From the NCBI GenBank assembly GCA_036378155.1, contig DASUXA010000002.1, positions 1-37,197 of the forward strand: a stretch of DNA of 37,197 bases. Reading direction: 5' to 3'. Positions 1-8,448 of the stretch are shown here, in pieces. Position numbers and translations under genes: made by a program. Source of the DNA: DASUXA01 sp036378155 (GTDB lineage Bacteria > Actinomycetota > Actinomycetes > Mycobacteriales > Micromonosporaceae). The notes beneath the pieces are model-generated. The model had not been told where the DNA came from, did no database searches, and saw only the letters and a list, made by a program, of their open reading frames with translations. Position 1 is the first letter of the stretch; each line of letters opens with the position of its first letter.

Positions 1-114
1 CCGCGCCGACGGGGGTAAACAAACTTGGCACTGGCTTACAAGCACCCTGTTGAGTTCTCAAAGAACAAACACACACCATCAAACACCGGACAAACCGGCA
101 CCATCCGGGGCAAC
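1..114 (-). promoter_or_regulatory. 5' leader of a ribosomal RNA operon (reads out of the left edge)
   Basis: On the minus strand positions 67 to 49 read TTCTTTGAGAACTCAACAG, the box found in actinobacterial rrn leaders shortly before the 16S gene, and again in 16S-23S spacers. It is followed by GGTGCTTG and an AT-richer stretch to the edge. No 16S sequence lies upstream on this strand, and promoter-like elements do, so this is read as the pre-16S leader and not a spacer. The 16S gene should start a short way beyond position 1. The right-hand limit is set from the -10 element at 121-126 and is approximate. Confidence 0.8.
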
Positions 115-120
115 TCCACA

Positions 121-149
121 AACCTACCCGGCCAGATCCTCGGTGTCAA
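121..149 (-). promoter_or_regulatory. rrn promoter, proximal
   Basis: On the minus strand TTGACA (149-144), a 17-base spacer and TAGGTT (126-121) form a near-consensus vegetative sigma factor promoter. It is the closest of three candidates to the leader box and would start transcription near position 114. Confidence 0.7.
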
Positions 150-289
150 CCTCGTTGGTTGTCCTCGTCCTGCCCGGTCCCACAGCTCAACGCACACTGT
201 TGCCAGTGAGCTTGAGTGAGGGGGAACCAGCGGACCGGCCGGCGCTCCGCTCAGCGGAACCACCCGCCCGGCTCCCTGCCGGCTCGGCA

Positions 290-318
290 ATGCTACCCGG
301 TCGGCTCTCAGATTCCAA
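290..318 (-). promoter_or_regulatory. rrn promoter, middle candidate
   Basis: On the minus strand TTGGAA (318-313), a 17-base spacer and TAGCAT (295-290). Spacing is ideal and the -10 is good, but the -35 is imperfect. Several tandem promoters are usual for actinobacterial rrn operons. Confidence 0.5.
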
Positions 319-436
319 ATCGGCTTTCCAGCCGATCGGTCTACCGCCCGGCGCCAGTCCCAACCGGCGTCACCGCCTCGGTCCTGACCACCCACCGCCC
401 CGACCGATTTCCTACCGGGCCCCGCGGGCAGAGAGA

Positions 437-466
437 AAATTACGCGGCCCACCCACTCATCGTCAA
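437..466 (-). promoter_or_regulatory. rrn promoter, distal candidate
   Basis: On the minus strand TTGACG (466-461), an 18-base spacer and TAATTT (442-437). It lies about 70 bases from the start of the divergent small membrane protein gene. The stretch between the three candidates holds no convincing gene. Confidence 0.5.
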
Positions 467-537
467 ATCCAGTCGCCATGGCCGTGATCACAGCTCGTCC
501 GGTTACCCGTCGAAGCTCGATCTCCGGCTGACCGGGC

Positions 538-762
538 GTGCGATTCAATGGGTGGGTGCGTACAACGGTGGCCGCCGACGCGCTGCTCGGCCTGCTGCTG
601 CCCGGGTGGCAGGCGGCGATCGCCGTGTGTGTCGCGGTCGCCGTGGTGATCGCGCTGTACCGGCTCCTGCAACGGGGACCGTCGCGGATGACCCGGGCGC
701 TACTGGTGACCGGCTCGATAGCGGCGGGTATCGCGGTGATCGCCGCGCTGGTCAGCCACTGA
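538..762 (+). CDS. Small two-helix membrane protein, unknown function
   Basis: Function not recognised. The 74-residue product has two hydrophobic segments, roughly residues 13-43 (one long or kinked helix) and 53-73, joined by a short loop rich in Arg, Gly and Ser (RLLQRGPSRMTR). This would be an integral membrane protein with hardly any soluble part. The start is uncertain: GTG codons at 538, 556 and 568 are all in frame, none has a strong ribosome binding site, and the later ones would lose only polar residues. It is divergent from the rrn promoters and its stop lies 4 bases before the stop of the convergent amidohydrolase. The hydrophobic periodicity and GC-rich third positions favour a real gene, but its size limits certainty. 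Confidence 0.55.
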   Translation: MRFNGWVRTTVAADALLGLLLPGWQAAIAVCVAVAVVIALYRLLQRGPSRMTRALLVTGSIAAGIAVIAALVSH

Positions 763-766
763 GCGA

Positions 767-1573
767 TCAGCCGACCGGCAGCCGCCGGTTCGCCAGGCTG
801 GGCAGCTCGGCACGGATGGTTGCCAACCGGTCGAGGTCGAGATCGGCGAAGGTGACCCCGACGGTGTCGGGCGCCTGGGCGACCACCGTCCCCCACGGGT
901 CGACGACCATGCTCCGGCCGAAACAGGTGCGACCGGGCTCGTGATCGCCGATCTGCCCCGCGGCGAGGACGTAGCACTGGTTCTCGATCGCCCGGGCGCG
1001 CAGGAGCGGCTCCCAGTGATCGCGCCCGGTGTGCAGCATGAACGCTGCCGGTACCACCAGGACGGTCGCGCCGCCGTCGACCGCGAGTCGCCGGTACAGC
1101 TCCGGGAAGCGCAGGTCGTAGCAGATGGACAAGCCGACCCGGACTGCGTCGACGTCGACCACCGTCGTCGTGTCGCCGGGCGCGACCGTGGCGGACTCGT
1201 GGTACGCCACGCGTCCCGGGATGTGTACGTCGTACAGATGGATCTTGCGGTAGACGCCGGCGAGCTCGCCCTGCCGGTCGAACACCAGGGACGTGTTGTA
1301 CGTCCGTCGATCGTCGGGCCCCGCCTCATGGAACGACCCGGCGTGCACCCACATCGCGAGGTCGCGCGCGGCCTGCGCGAAGAACTGCCCGAACTCGCCG
1401 TCGACGGGCTCCGGCTTCGGCTCGCCGTCCGCCGGACCGAGGTAGTCGACGTACTCCGGGAGGATCGCGAGGTCGGCGCCGCCGGCTGCGGCGCGCTCGA
1501 GCAGCGACCGCGCCTGGGCGAGGTTCGCCGACCGGTCCTCGCGGGCGTTGAGTTGGCATACCGCGACGCGCAT
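767..1573 (-). CDS. Carbon-nitrogen hydrolase, Nit/omega-amidase type
   Basis: Cytoplasmic amidohydrolase of the nitrilase superfamily, 268 residues, a normal length for a single-domain member. The catalytic triad is visible: Glu40 in ILPEY, Lys110 in YRKIHLYD and nucleophile Cys151 in SICYDLRFPELYR. The last motif is typical of the Nit branch (deaminated glutathione amidase and omega-amidase), which hydrolyses amides of dicarboxylic acids, so a metabolite-repair role is likely. True nitrilase activity is less likely. The start is the ATG at 1573 beginning MRVAVCQLNA, the usual first beta strand of the family; the open frame extends further upstream but that part has no family similarity. The exporter gene on the same strand ends 74 bases upstream, so the two may share a transcript. 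Confidence 0.88.
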   Translation of the reverse strand: MRVAVCQLNAREDRSANLAQARSLLERAAAGGADLAILPEYVDYLGPADGEPKPEPVDGEFGQFFAQAARDLAMWVHAGSFHEAGPDDRRTYNTSLVFDRQGELAGVYRKIHLYDVHIPGRVAYHESATVAPGDTTTVVDVDAVRVGLSICYDLRFPELYRRLAVDGGATVLVVPAAFMLHTGRDHWEPLLRARAIENQCYVLAAGQIGDHEPGRTCFGRSMVVDPWGTVVAQAPDTVGVTFADLDLDRLATIRAELPSLANRRLPVG

Positions 1574-1647
1574 GCGACCCACGGTAGAGGAATGTGGGCG
1601 CCGGCCGGTAGGTGTCGATCGGGGCTGTGGACAGGCGGCGTCCCGGC

Positions 1648-2484
1648 TCACGACACGACGAGAACCAGGGCGGTCGCGGCGATGCCGAGCCCGGCGATCT
1701 GTACCGGGCGCAGTCGTTCGCGGTCGACGGCGAGCGCGAGCAGCACCGTGCTCACCGGGTACAGCGCCCCGATCGGGGCGACGATGCTCAACGGGGCGTG
1801 CGCGGCGGCGACCAGGTACAGACCGTTCGCCGAGACGTCGAAGGTGCCGGCGACCAGCGCGAGCCCGATCGAGCTGGGCGCGACGCGAAGGGTGCGCCCG
1901 GTCGCGGACAGTACGGACAGGCCCACGACGATCGCTCCGACCCGGGCACCGGCCAGCGGCCAGATCCCGGCGTGCGGGTCGGCCTGCCCCAGCATGACGA
2001 AGAAGATCCCGAACGAGGCGCCGGCGGCGAGCGCGAGCCCGATCAGCCGGGGCGTGACGAGGTTGGGGGTTGCCGTCGGCGCCACGCTGACCAGTCCGAT
2101 CGCCACGACGGCGAGCAGCGCGCCGATCACCGCCAGCGGTTGCGGGGTCGCGTCGACCACCAGCCCCACCACGAACGGGACCAGGGCCGCCGTGACCGCG
2201 GTGACCGGGGCGAACACTGCCATGGCGCCCGCCGCGAGCCCGCGGTACAGGATGACGATGCCGACGAAGCCGCTGATGCCGGCGAGCGCACCCCACCCTG
2301 CGTCGGCGAATCGCGGGGTACCCGGCTGAAAGAATGCGACAATTACCGCCAAGAGCGGCACAGAGGCTAATTGCGCAATTACGGTGACCGTGAGTGCGTC
2401 CGCCCGGCGAGCGGCCTTACCACCGCAAAAGTCGCCGGTCCCCCACACGGCGGCGGAGATCGCGGCCAGCGTCACGGCAAGCAT
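1648..2484 (-). CDS. DMT-superfamily transporter, EamA family
   Basis: Inner-membrane transporter of 278 residues with about ten hydrophobic segments arranged as two similar halves, as in EamA drug/metabolite exporters. The second half begins near residue 145 (LIGLALAAGASFGIFFVML) and repeats the pattern of the first (VTLAAISAAVWGTGDFCGG). The C-terminal SIVAPIGALYPVSTVLLA matches the conserved end of an EamA repeat. The substrate cannot be told from sequence; family members export amino acids, metabolites or drugs. The gene is divergent from an XRE-cupin regulator with 48 bases between starts, which suggests control by that regulator. Confidence 0.87.
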   Translation of the reverse strand: MLAVTLAAISAAVWGTGDFCGGKAARRADALTVTVIAQLASVPLLAVIVAFFQPGTPRFADAGWGALAGISGFVGIVILYRGLAAGAMAVFAPVTAVTAALVPFVVGLVVDATPQPLAVIGALLAVVAIGLVSVAPTATPNLVTPRLIGLALAAGASFGIFFVMLGQADPHAGIWPLAGARVGAIVVGLSVLSATGRTLRVAPSSIGLALVAGTFDVSANGLYLVAAAHAPLSIVAPIGALYPVSTVLLALAVDRERLRPVQIAGLGIAATALVLVVS

Positions 2485-2486
2485 CT

Positions 2487-2520
2487 GACAGTCGTACCAG
2501 GCGGATCCGACAGTCGTACC
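2487..2520. promoter_or_regulatory. Pair of 12-bp direct repeats between divergent genes, probable operator
   Basis: GACAGTCGTACC occurs at 2487-2498 and exactly again at 2509-2520. The copies are 22 bases apart, close to two helical turns, and fill most of the 48-base gap between the EamA gene and the XRE-cupin gene. An XRE-type repressor encoded next to it is the natural candidate to bind here. Confidence 0.55.
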
Positions 2521-2532
2521 GGGAGGTCAGGG

Positions 2533-3141
2533 GTGGTCGCAGGTACGCGGCGTCGCGATGTGCCCGACGTGACCGCGGCGGTGGCCCGGCACGTACGCGC
2601 GTTGCGGCTGGCTCGCGGCTGGTCGCTGGACGAGCTGGCGACCCGCTCGCGGGTGAGCAAAGGCATGGTCGTGCAGATCGAGGGCGGACGTACCAACCCG
2701 AGCGTGGCGACGCTGTGCCGGATCGCCGACGCCTTCGGCATCGGCGTGGCCCGACTGCTGGACGACGCCGACCAGCGCACGGTACGGGTCACCACCCTCG
2801 ATCTGGCGCCCGTGCTGTGGCGGGGCGCCTCCGGCGGGTTAGCCCGGCTGCTCGCGGGACTCGCCGAACCCGGCCCGGTCGAGGTGTGGGAGTGGCGGAT
2901 CCAGCCGCGCGACCGGTACGCCGGGACCGAACACCCGGCGGGCACATGGCAGATCGTCCACGTGCTCCTCGGTGAGATGATCGTCACGGCGGGCGGACGG
3001 GAGTACCTCGTCGGTCCCGGTGACACGATCGAGTTCCGCGCCGACCGTGCTCATTCGGCGCGGAACGAGGCGGGTGTACCGGCGCGGGCGGTGGCCGTGG
3101 TGGTGAGCCCCGCCGCCGGGCGCGCACCCGAACCGAGCTGA
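2533..3141 (+). CDS. XRE-family transcriptional regulator with C-terminal cupin domain
   Basis: DNA-binding regulator of 202 residues. Residues about 14-70 form an XRE helix-turn-helix (VRALRLARGWSLDELATRS, then VSKGMVVQIEGGRTNPSVAT). Residues about 105-190 form a cupin barrel with GTWQIVHVLLGEMIVTAGG and a VGPGDTIEFRAD turn. Such HTH-cupin proteins usually sense a small molecule through the barrel and often control a neighbouring transporter. The GTG at 2533 is chosen because GGGAGG lies 7 bases upstream and it precedes the HTH by a normal distance; longer in-frame starts would run through the EamA gene start. The divergent exporter and the 12-bp repeats suggest a local sensor-exporter pair. 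Confidence 0.85.
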   Translation: MVAGTRRRDVPDVTAAVARHVRALRLARGWSLDELATRSRVSKGMVVQIEGGRTNPSVATLCRIADAFGIGVARLLDDADQRTVRVTTLDLAPVLWRGASGGLARLLAGLAEPGPVEVWEWRIQPRDRYAGTEHPAGTWQIVHVLLGEMIVTAGGREYLVGPGDTIEFRADRAHSARNEAGVPARAVAVVVSPAAGRAPEPS

Positions 3142-3188
3142 GGCGCCGCCCGGTTGCCGTTGTCGGTACCGACGGACGGGAGCGGGCG

Positions 3189-3740
3189 GTGGACGCGGTC
3201 GAGGCGGTGGTTACGGCGGTCAGCCGGAGCGCCACGCACAGCATGAGCAAGCCCAACCACGACAGCATCCGATTGCTGACCGGGCTCGGCGTGGACGGTG
3301 ACGCGCACCTGGGCGCGACCGTTCAGCACCGATCGCGGGTCGCGCGCGACCCGTCGCAGCCGAACCTGCGACAGGTACACCTGATCCACGCCGAACTGCT
3401 CGACGAGCTGCGCGCGGCCGGGTTCGCGGTCTCCCCCGGACGGATGGGCGAGAACATCACCACGCGCGGCGTGGATTTGCTGGGGTTGCCGACCGGTACC
3501 CGGCTGCGCCTCGGTGACCAGGCAGTTGTCGAGATCACCGGGCTGCGCAACCCCTGTCACCAGTTGAACGGGGTGCAGCCCGGTCTGATGGCGGCGGTAC
3601 TCGACCGCGACGCCGACGGGCGGCTGATCCGCAAGGCGGGGGTGATGGCCGTGGTGATCGCGGACGGCGAGGTGCGCCCCGGCGACCCGATCCGGGTCGA
3701 CCTACCGTCTCTGCCGCACCGGCCGCTCGCGCCCGTCTGA
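3189..3740 (+). CDS. MOSC-domain protein
   Basis: A 183-residue MOSC domain, the fold of the molybdenum cofactor sulfurase C-terminus and of YiiM-like proteins, which bind a metal-sulfur ligand through one conserved cysteine. The key Cys123 is in LRNPCHQLNG, and the family motif PGRMGENI is at 83-90. It stands alone, without the N-terminal beta-barrel of mARC or the PLP domain of sulfurases. The GTG start is preceded by GGGAGCGGGCG. The gene lies 47 bases after the XRE-cupin gene and converges on clpX with 17 bases between, where GCGCCGCGGCGC (3745-3756) is a perfect but loop-less palindrome. Substrate unknown; hydroxylamine-type detoxification is known for YiiM. Confidence 0.85.
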   Translation: MDAVEAVVTAVSRSATHSMSKPNHDSIRLLTGLGVDGDAHLGATVQHRSRVARDPSQPNLRQVHLIHAELLDELRAAGFAVSPGRMGENITTRGVDLLGLPTGTRLRLGDQAVVEITGLRNPCHQLNGVQPGLMAAVLDRDADGRLIRKAGVMAVVIADGEVRPGDPIRVDLPSLPHRPLAPV

Positions 3741-3757
3741 GCGGGCGCCGCGGCGCG

Positions 3758-5053
<1,296 letters not shown>

Positions 5054-5142
5054 CTACGTACTCCCTGCGCTCATCGGTCGAACAGGCATCCGACCAGTTG
5101 CCGGCGGTGCCCAGGAGAGGGTCTCCTGCCTCGACGGTACCC

Positions 5143-5173
5143 GGTCGGGGGCCGAAACGGTCGACCCCCGACC
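5143..5173 (-). terminator. Hairpin downstream of clpP2, probable terminator or attenuator
   Basis: GGTCGGGGG at 5143-5151 pairs perfectly with CCCCCGACC at 5165-5173 across a 13-base loop. It lies 30 bases beyond the clpP2 stop on the minus strand and before the clpX start. There is no T run, as is common in actinobacteria. It may separate clpP1P2 from clpX or reduce clpX read-through. Confidence 0.55.
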
Positions 5174-5203
5174 AGTGTCGTTTCGAACGTGTTGCCGCAG
5201 CGG

Positions 5204-5884
5204 TCAGCTCGCGGCGGGGGCCGCCGCGAGGGCGCCCTTCTTGCGGCTCGCCAGAACCTGGTCGACCAGCCCGTAGGTGCGGGCCTCCTCGGCCGTCATG
5301 AACTTGTCCCGGTCGATGTCCCGGCGTACCTGCTCCACGGTCTGCCCGGAGTGGCGCGACAGCACCTCCTCCAGCCAGGTGCGCATCCGGAGGATCTCGC
5401 GCGCCTGGATCTCGATGTCCGAGCCCTGCGCGTACCCGCCTTCGGTGGCCGGCTGGTGGATGATGATCCGCGAGTTGGGCAGCGCCATGCGTTTGCCCGG
5501 AGTGCCCGCGGCGAGCAGGACCGCGGCGGCGCTGGCCGCCTGACCCATGCACACCGTCTGGATGTCGCACCGGACGTACTGCATGGTGTCGTAGATCGCC
5601 GTCATGGCGGTGAATGAGCCGCCCGGCGAGTTGATGTACATGATGATGTCGCGGTCCGGGTCAGCCGACTCGAGCGTGATCAACTGCGCCATGACATCGT
5701 TCGCCGAAGCGTCGTCGATCTGTACGCCGAGGAAGATGATCCGTTCCTCGAACATCTTGTTGTACGGGTTGGATTCCTTGATCCCGTACGACGTGCGTTC
5801 CACGAACGACGGGAGGATGTACCGGTTCTGCACGTCGTAGCGGGCCTGGGCGGCGCCCGAGCGGGGCAGCTGGAGATCGCTCAT
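5204..5884 (-). CDS. clpP2: ATP-dependent Clp protease proteolytic subunit ClpP2
   Basis: Serine protease subunit of the mixed ClpP1P2 tetradecamer. The catalytic triad is visible: Ser118 in MGQAASAA, His143 in IIIHQP and Asp193 in DRDKFM. The 226-residue product has a longer N-terminus (MSDLQLPRSGAAQARYDVQNRYILPSFVERTSYG, here split: first 11 residues then a propeptide-like stretch) than ClpP1, and an Ala-rich tail, both usual for actinobacterial ClpP2. It follows clpP1 by 11 bases and is clearly in the same operon. In actinobacteria the two subunits form one essential protease in which ClpP2 docks the ATPase, which agrees with clpX being next. Confidence 0.97.
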   Translation of the reverse strand: MSDLQLPRSGAAQARYDVQNRYILPSFVERTSYGIKESNPYNKMFEERIIFLGVQIDDASANDVMAQLITLESADPDRDIIMYINSPGGSFTAMTAIYDTMQYVRCDIQTVCMGQAASAAAVLLAAGTPGKRMALPNSRIIIHQPATEGGYAQGSDIEIQAREILRMRTWLEEVLSRHSGQTVEQVRRDIDRDKFMTAEEARTYGLVDQVLASRKKGALAAAPAAS

Positions 5885-5895
5885 TGATGATGTCC

Positions 5896-6522
5896 TCAGT
5901 TACGGGTCCCGGCGCCCTCGGGCACCTGGACGGCGCCGGTGATGACCTTGTCGATGAAGCCGTATTCGCGGGCTTCCTCGGCGGTGAACCACCGGTCACG
6001 GTCGGAGTCGGCCTCGATCTGTTCCCGGGTCTGCCCGGTGTGGAACGCCACCCGCTCCTGGAACATGCGCTTGGTGTACAACATCTGCTCGGCCTGGATG
6101 GCGATGTCGGCTGCGGTCCCGCCGATGCCGCCGGACGGCTGGTGCATCATGATCCGCGCGTGCGGCAGCGCGTACCGCTTGCCCTTGGTGCCCGCGCACA
6201 GCAGCAGTTGACCCATCGACGCCGCCATCCCCATCGCGATGGTGGCGACGTCGTTGGTGACGAACTGCATCGTGTCGTAGATCGCCATACCCGAGTAGAC
6301 CGAGCCACCCGGCGAGTTGATGTAGAGGTTGATGTCGCGCTCCGGGTCCTCGGCGGCCAGCAGCAGGAGCTGCGCGCAGATCCGGTTGGCGACCTGGTCG
6401 GTCACCTCGCTGCCGAGGAAGATGATCCGCTCCCTGAGCAGCCGGTTGTACACCGAGTCGTCGAGGTTGCCGGCCATCTGGTCAGCGCCCCGCAGCATGG
6501 GCGGGAGATGCAGGTCGGTCAT
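5896..6522 (-). CDS. clpP1: ATP-dependent Clp protease proteolytic subunit ClpP1
   Basis: Second catalytic subunit of the ClpP1P2 barrel, 208 residues. The triad is Ser102 in MGMAASMG, His127 in MMHQP and Asp176 in DRDRWF. The start ATG at 6522 gives MTDLHLPPML and is preceded by GAAGGGCTGCC, a usable ribosome binding site. It is the first gene of the clpP1-clpP2 transcript. A ClgR-type site at 6597-6610 and a TAGGGT -10 element at 6553-6558 lie upstream, after the strong hairpin that ends tig. This makes clpP1P2 a stress-inducible unit separate from tig. Confidence 0.97.
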   Translation of the reverse strand: MTDLHLPPMLRGADQMAGNLDDSVYNRLLRERIIFLGSEVTDQVANRICAQLLLLAAEDPERDINLYINSPGGSVYSGMAIYDTMQFVTNDVATIAMGMAASMGQLLLCAGTKGKRYALPHARIMMHQPSGGIGGTAADIAIQAEQMLYTKRMFQERVAFHTGQTREQIEADSDRDRWFTAEEAREYGFIDKVITGAVQVPEGAGTRN

Positions 6523-6552
6523 GGCAGCCCTTCGTGAGTCCCTGTTATGCCG

Positions 6553-6610
6553 ACCCTAGCCGCTGGTGGAGGCGGGCGAAGGTCCGCACCCGGGGTGTTC
6601 GCTGTCAGCG
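6553..6610 (-). promoter_or_regulatory. clpP1P2 promoter with ClgR-type activator site
   Basis: GTTCGC-N5-GCG is found at 6597-6610 (plus-strand reading). This is the motif reported for ClgR, the activator of clp and lon genes in streptomycetes and relatives. On the minus strand a -10 hexamer TAGGGT sits at 6558-6553, and the base sequence 17 bases upstream of it is a poor -35 (CTTCGC), as expected for an activator-dependent promoter. The site centre is about 55-60 bases upstream of the inferred transcription start. Confidence 0.65.
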
Positions 6611-6622
6611 CAGGGCGGGGTC

Positions 6623-6660
6623 GTGCGGTTCGTCGGCGACGCGTCGCCGACGACCCGCAC
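6623..6660 (-). terminator. Terminator hairpin after tig
   Basis: The central 24 bases (6630-6653) are a perfect palindrome around GACGCGTC, flanked after one mismatch by GTGCGG (6623-6628) and CCGCAC (6655-6660). The 19-pair structure starts two bases after the tig stop on the minus strand and should end tig transcription before clpP1. Confidence 0.7.
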
Positions 6661-6662
6661 GC

Positions 6663-7997
6663 TCAGTGTTCGTGCTCCTGCTCGCCGCGCAGGACGTCGA
6701 GGGACAGCTCGTTACCGGCGGTGTCGGTGAGCTTCGCCCGCTCCATGAGCAGCGCGAGCGCCTTGCCCCGCCGTACGTCCCCGTACACCGCCGCCGCCAT
6801 GCCGGAGCGCACGAGCTGGTCGTAGTACGCCTGCGGAGCCATCCCGACCCGCTGCGCCCGGTGCACGATCTCGTGCCCGAACTCGTCGTCGGAGACCTGG
6901 ATCTCCTCGGAGTCCGCGAGCGTGTCGAGCAGGAGCTGGACCTTGACGCCTTCGGTCGCCGCCTCGGTCAGCTCAGCCGTGAGCTGCTCCTCGGTCTTGT
7001 CCTCCGAGCGCAGGTAGTCCTCGATCGACATGCCGATCCGCTCGAGCTCGTCGGCCATCGCCTGCTTGCGGCTGTCGACCTCGGCGCGGACCACGCCCTC
7101 CGGCGCGGGGATGTCGGCGCGCCGCACCAGCTCCTCGAGCGCCTTGTCCCGGGCGGCGTACAGCTGCTCCATCCGCTTGACCCGGGTGAGCCGCTCGGCG
7201 AGGTCGGAGCGCAGTTCGGCCAGCGTGTCGAACTCGCTGGCGAGCTGCGCGAAGTCGTCGTCCAGCTCGGGCAGCTGCTTCTCCTTGACGGTGCGGACGG
7301 TCACCGCGACCTCGGCGTCGCGACCGGCGTACTCCCCGCCCACCAGCTGGGTGGTGAACGTCGTCGAGTCCCCGGCCGACAGACCCACCACCGCGTCGTC
7401 CAGCCCCGGCAGCAGGTTGCCGCTGCCCACCTCGTGCGAGATGTTGCTGGCCGTGCCGCCCGGTACCTCCTCGCCGTCCACCGTGGCGACGAGGTCGACC
7501 TGGACGTAATCGCCGTTCTGCGCCGCGCGCTCCACCGTCTTGAGCGTGGCGAACCGCTCCCGCAACGAGTTGACCTGCTCGTCGATCTCGTTGTCGCCGA
7601 CCTGCAGCTCGTCGACGCTCACCTCGATCAACTCAAGGTCGGGCAGCGTGATCTCGGGTCGCACGTCCAGCTCGGCGGTGAACTTCAGCGGCTGCCCGTC
7701 GGAGAACTCGGTGATCTCGACCTCGGGCTGACCCAGCGACTTGACGTCGTGCTCGCGTACCGCGGCGACGATGTTGGCCGGAATCGCCTCCTGCACCGCT
7801 TCGTTGAGCACCGCACCCCGACCGATACGCTGGTCGATGACCCGCGCCGGGACCTTGCCTCGGCGAAACCCCGGGATGGTGACCTGCTGCGCGATCTCGC
7901 GGTACGCCTTCTGGAGGCTCGGCTCGAGCTCGGCGAACGGCACCTCGATGGCGAGCCGCACCCGGGTCGGGCCCAGAGTCTCGACGGTGCTCTTCAC
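6663..7997 (-). CDS. tig: Trigger factor, ribosome-bound chaperone and peptidyl-prolyl isomerase
   Basis: Binds the ribosome near the exit tunnel and holds nascent chains. The product has 444 residues, the usual length. The N-terminal domain carries the ribosome-docking signature GFRRGKVP at residues 43-50. An FKBP-like isomerase domain follows (about 150-240, with GDYVQVDLVATVDGEEV), then the long helical C-terminal arms. The start is GTG at 7997 (VKSTVETLGP), with GAGGAG 7 bases upstream; an in-frame start 14 codons earlier has no such support and adds residues foreign to the family. It lies 121 bases downstream of tRNA-Pro on the same strand, and a strong hairpin follows its stop. Confidence 0.97.
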   Translation of the reverse strand: MKSTVETLGPTRVRLAIEVPFAELEPSLQKAYREIAQQVTIPGFRRGKVPARVIDQRIGRGAVLNEAVQEAIPANIVAAVREHDVKSLGQPEVEITEFSDGQPLKFTAELDVRPEITLPDLELIEVSVDELQVGDNEIDEQVNSLRERFATLKTVERAAQNGDYVQVDLVATVDGEEVPGGTASNISHEVGSGNLLPGLDDAVVGLSAGDSTTFTTQLVGGEYAGRDAEVAVTVRTVKEKQLPELDDDFAQLASEFDTLAELRSDLAERLTRVKRMEQLYAARDKALEELVRRADIPAPEGVVRAEVDSRKQAMADELERIGMSIEDYLRSEDKTEEQLTAELTEAATEGVKVQLLLDTLADSEEIQVSDDEFGHEIVHRAQRVGMAPQAYYDQLVRSGMAAAVYGDVRRGKALALLMERAKLTDTAGNELSLDVLRGEQEHEH

Positions 7998-8118
7998 AGG
8001 CGTACTCCTCAGGATCTGACCGTGATTGTGGGTCCACACGGGGACCGAACGAGTGTAGGCAGCCGGAACGACCGGCGTGCGTTCGGGGCGTGAAGAACCC
8101 GGCCGAGCTGTGACAAGT

Positions 8119-8191
8119 CGGGGTGGCGGGATTTGAACCCACGGCCCCTCGCTCCCAAAGCGAGTGCGCTACCAAGCTGCGCCACACCCCG
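8119..8191 (-). tRNA. tRNA-Pro (anticodon TGG)
   Basis: The 73-base minus-strand sequence folds as a full cloverleaf: acceptor CGGGGTG with CACCCCG, D stem GCGC/GCGC, anticodon stem CTCGC/GCGAG with loop TTTGGGA (anticodon TGG), and T loop TTCAAAT. The 3' CCA is not encoded. A -10 hexamer TACACT lies at 8208-8203, 11 bases from the 5' end. Confidence 0.97.
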
Positions 8192-8330
8192 TGGCGTGGT
8201 GAAGTGTATGCGGTTGACGCCACGAACGCGCACCACCCTGTCGACGCGCCCGCGTCCGGGTCCGCCGTGTTGCGGCACCGGCGTCGCGATCCAGTACGCT
8301 AGGAGCGCCCCGGACACGGACCGGGACGTC

Positions 8331-8404
8331 GCGGCCGTAGCTCAATGGCAGAGCTTCAGTCTTCCAAACTGACGGTGCGGGTTCGATTCCCGTCGGCCGC
8401 TCCA
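8331..8404 (+). tRNA. tRNA-Gly (anticodon TCC), CCA encoded
   Basis: Cloverleaf with acceptor GCGGCCG/CGGCCGC, anticodon stem TCAGT/ACTGA, loop CTTCCAA (anticodon TCC) and T loop TTCGATT. The discriminator is T8401 and CCA follows at 8402-8404. A -10-like TACGCT is at 8295-8300. It is divergent from tRNA-Pro with 139 bases between, in which no gene is seen. Confidence 0.97.
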
Positions 8405-8413
8405 TCCCTTCGC

Positions 8414-8435
8414 CGCCGCGTCGCGAGGCGCGGCG
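8414..8435. terminator. Hairpin between tRNA-Gly and the convergent lipoprotein gene
   Basis: CGCCGCG (8414-8420) pairs with CGCGGCG (8429-8435) over an 8-base loop. It lies 10 bases after tRNA-Gly and 14 bases beyond the stop of the convergent lipoprotein gene, so it could serve both. Confidence 0.5.
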
Positions 8436-8448
8436 CGCAGCGCGACCG

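Noticed and set aside
36..977. Long open frame on the minus strand across the rrn promoter region and the first part of the amidohydrolase gene
   Set aside because: Arg/Pro-rich translation without domains; covers a promoter region and the antisense-shifted frame of a clear gene.
3745..3756. Palindrome GCGCCGCGGCGC between MOSC and clpX as a terminator
   Set aside because: No loop can form without opening most of the pairs; kept only as a remark.
6534..8093. A 519-codon open frame antisense to tig
   Set aside because: Mirror of the trigger factor gene; low-complexity Leu/Val/Arg/Asp composition.
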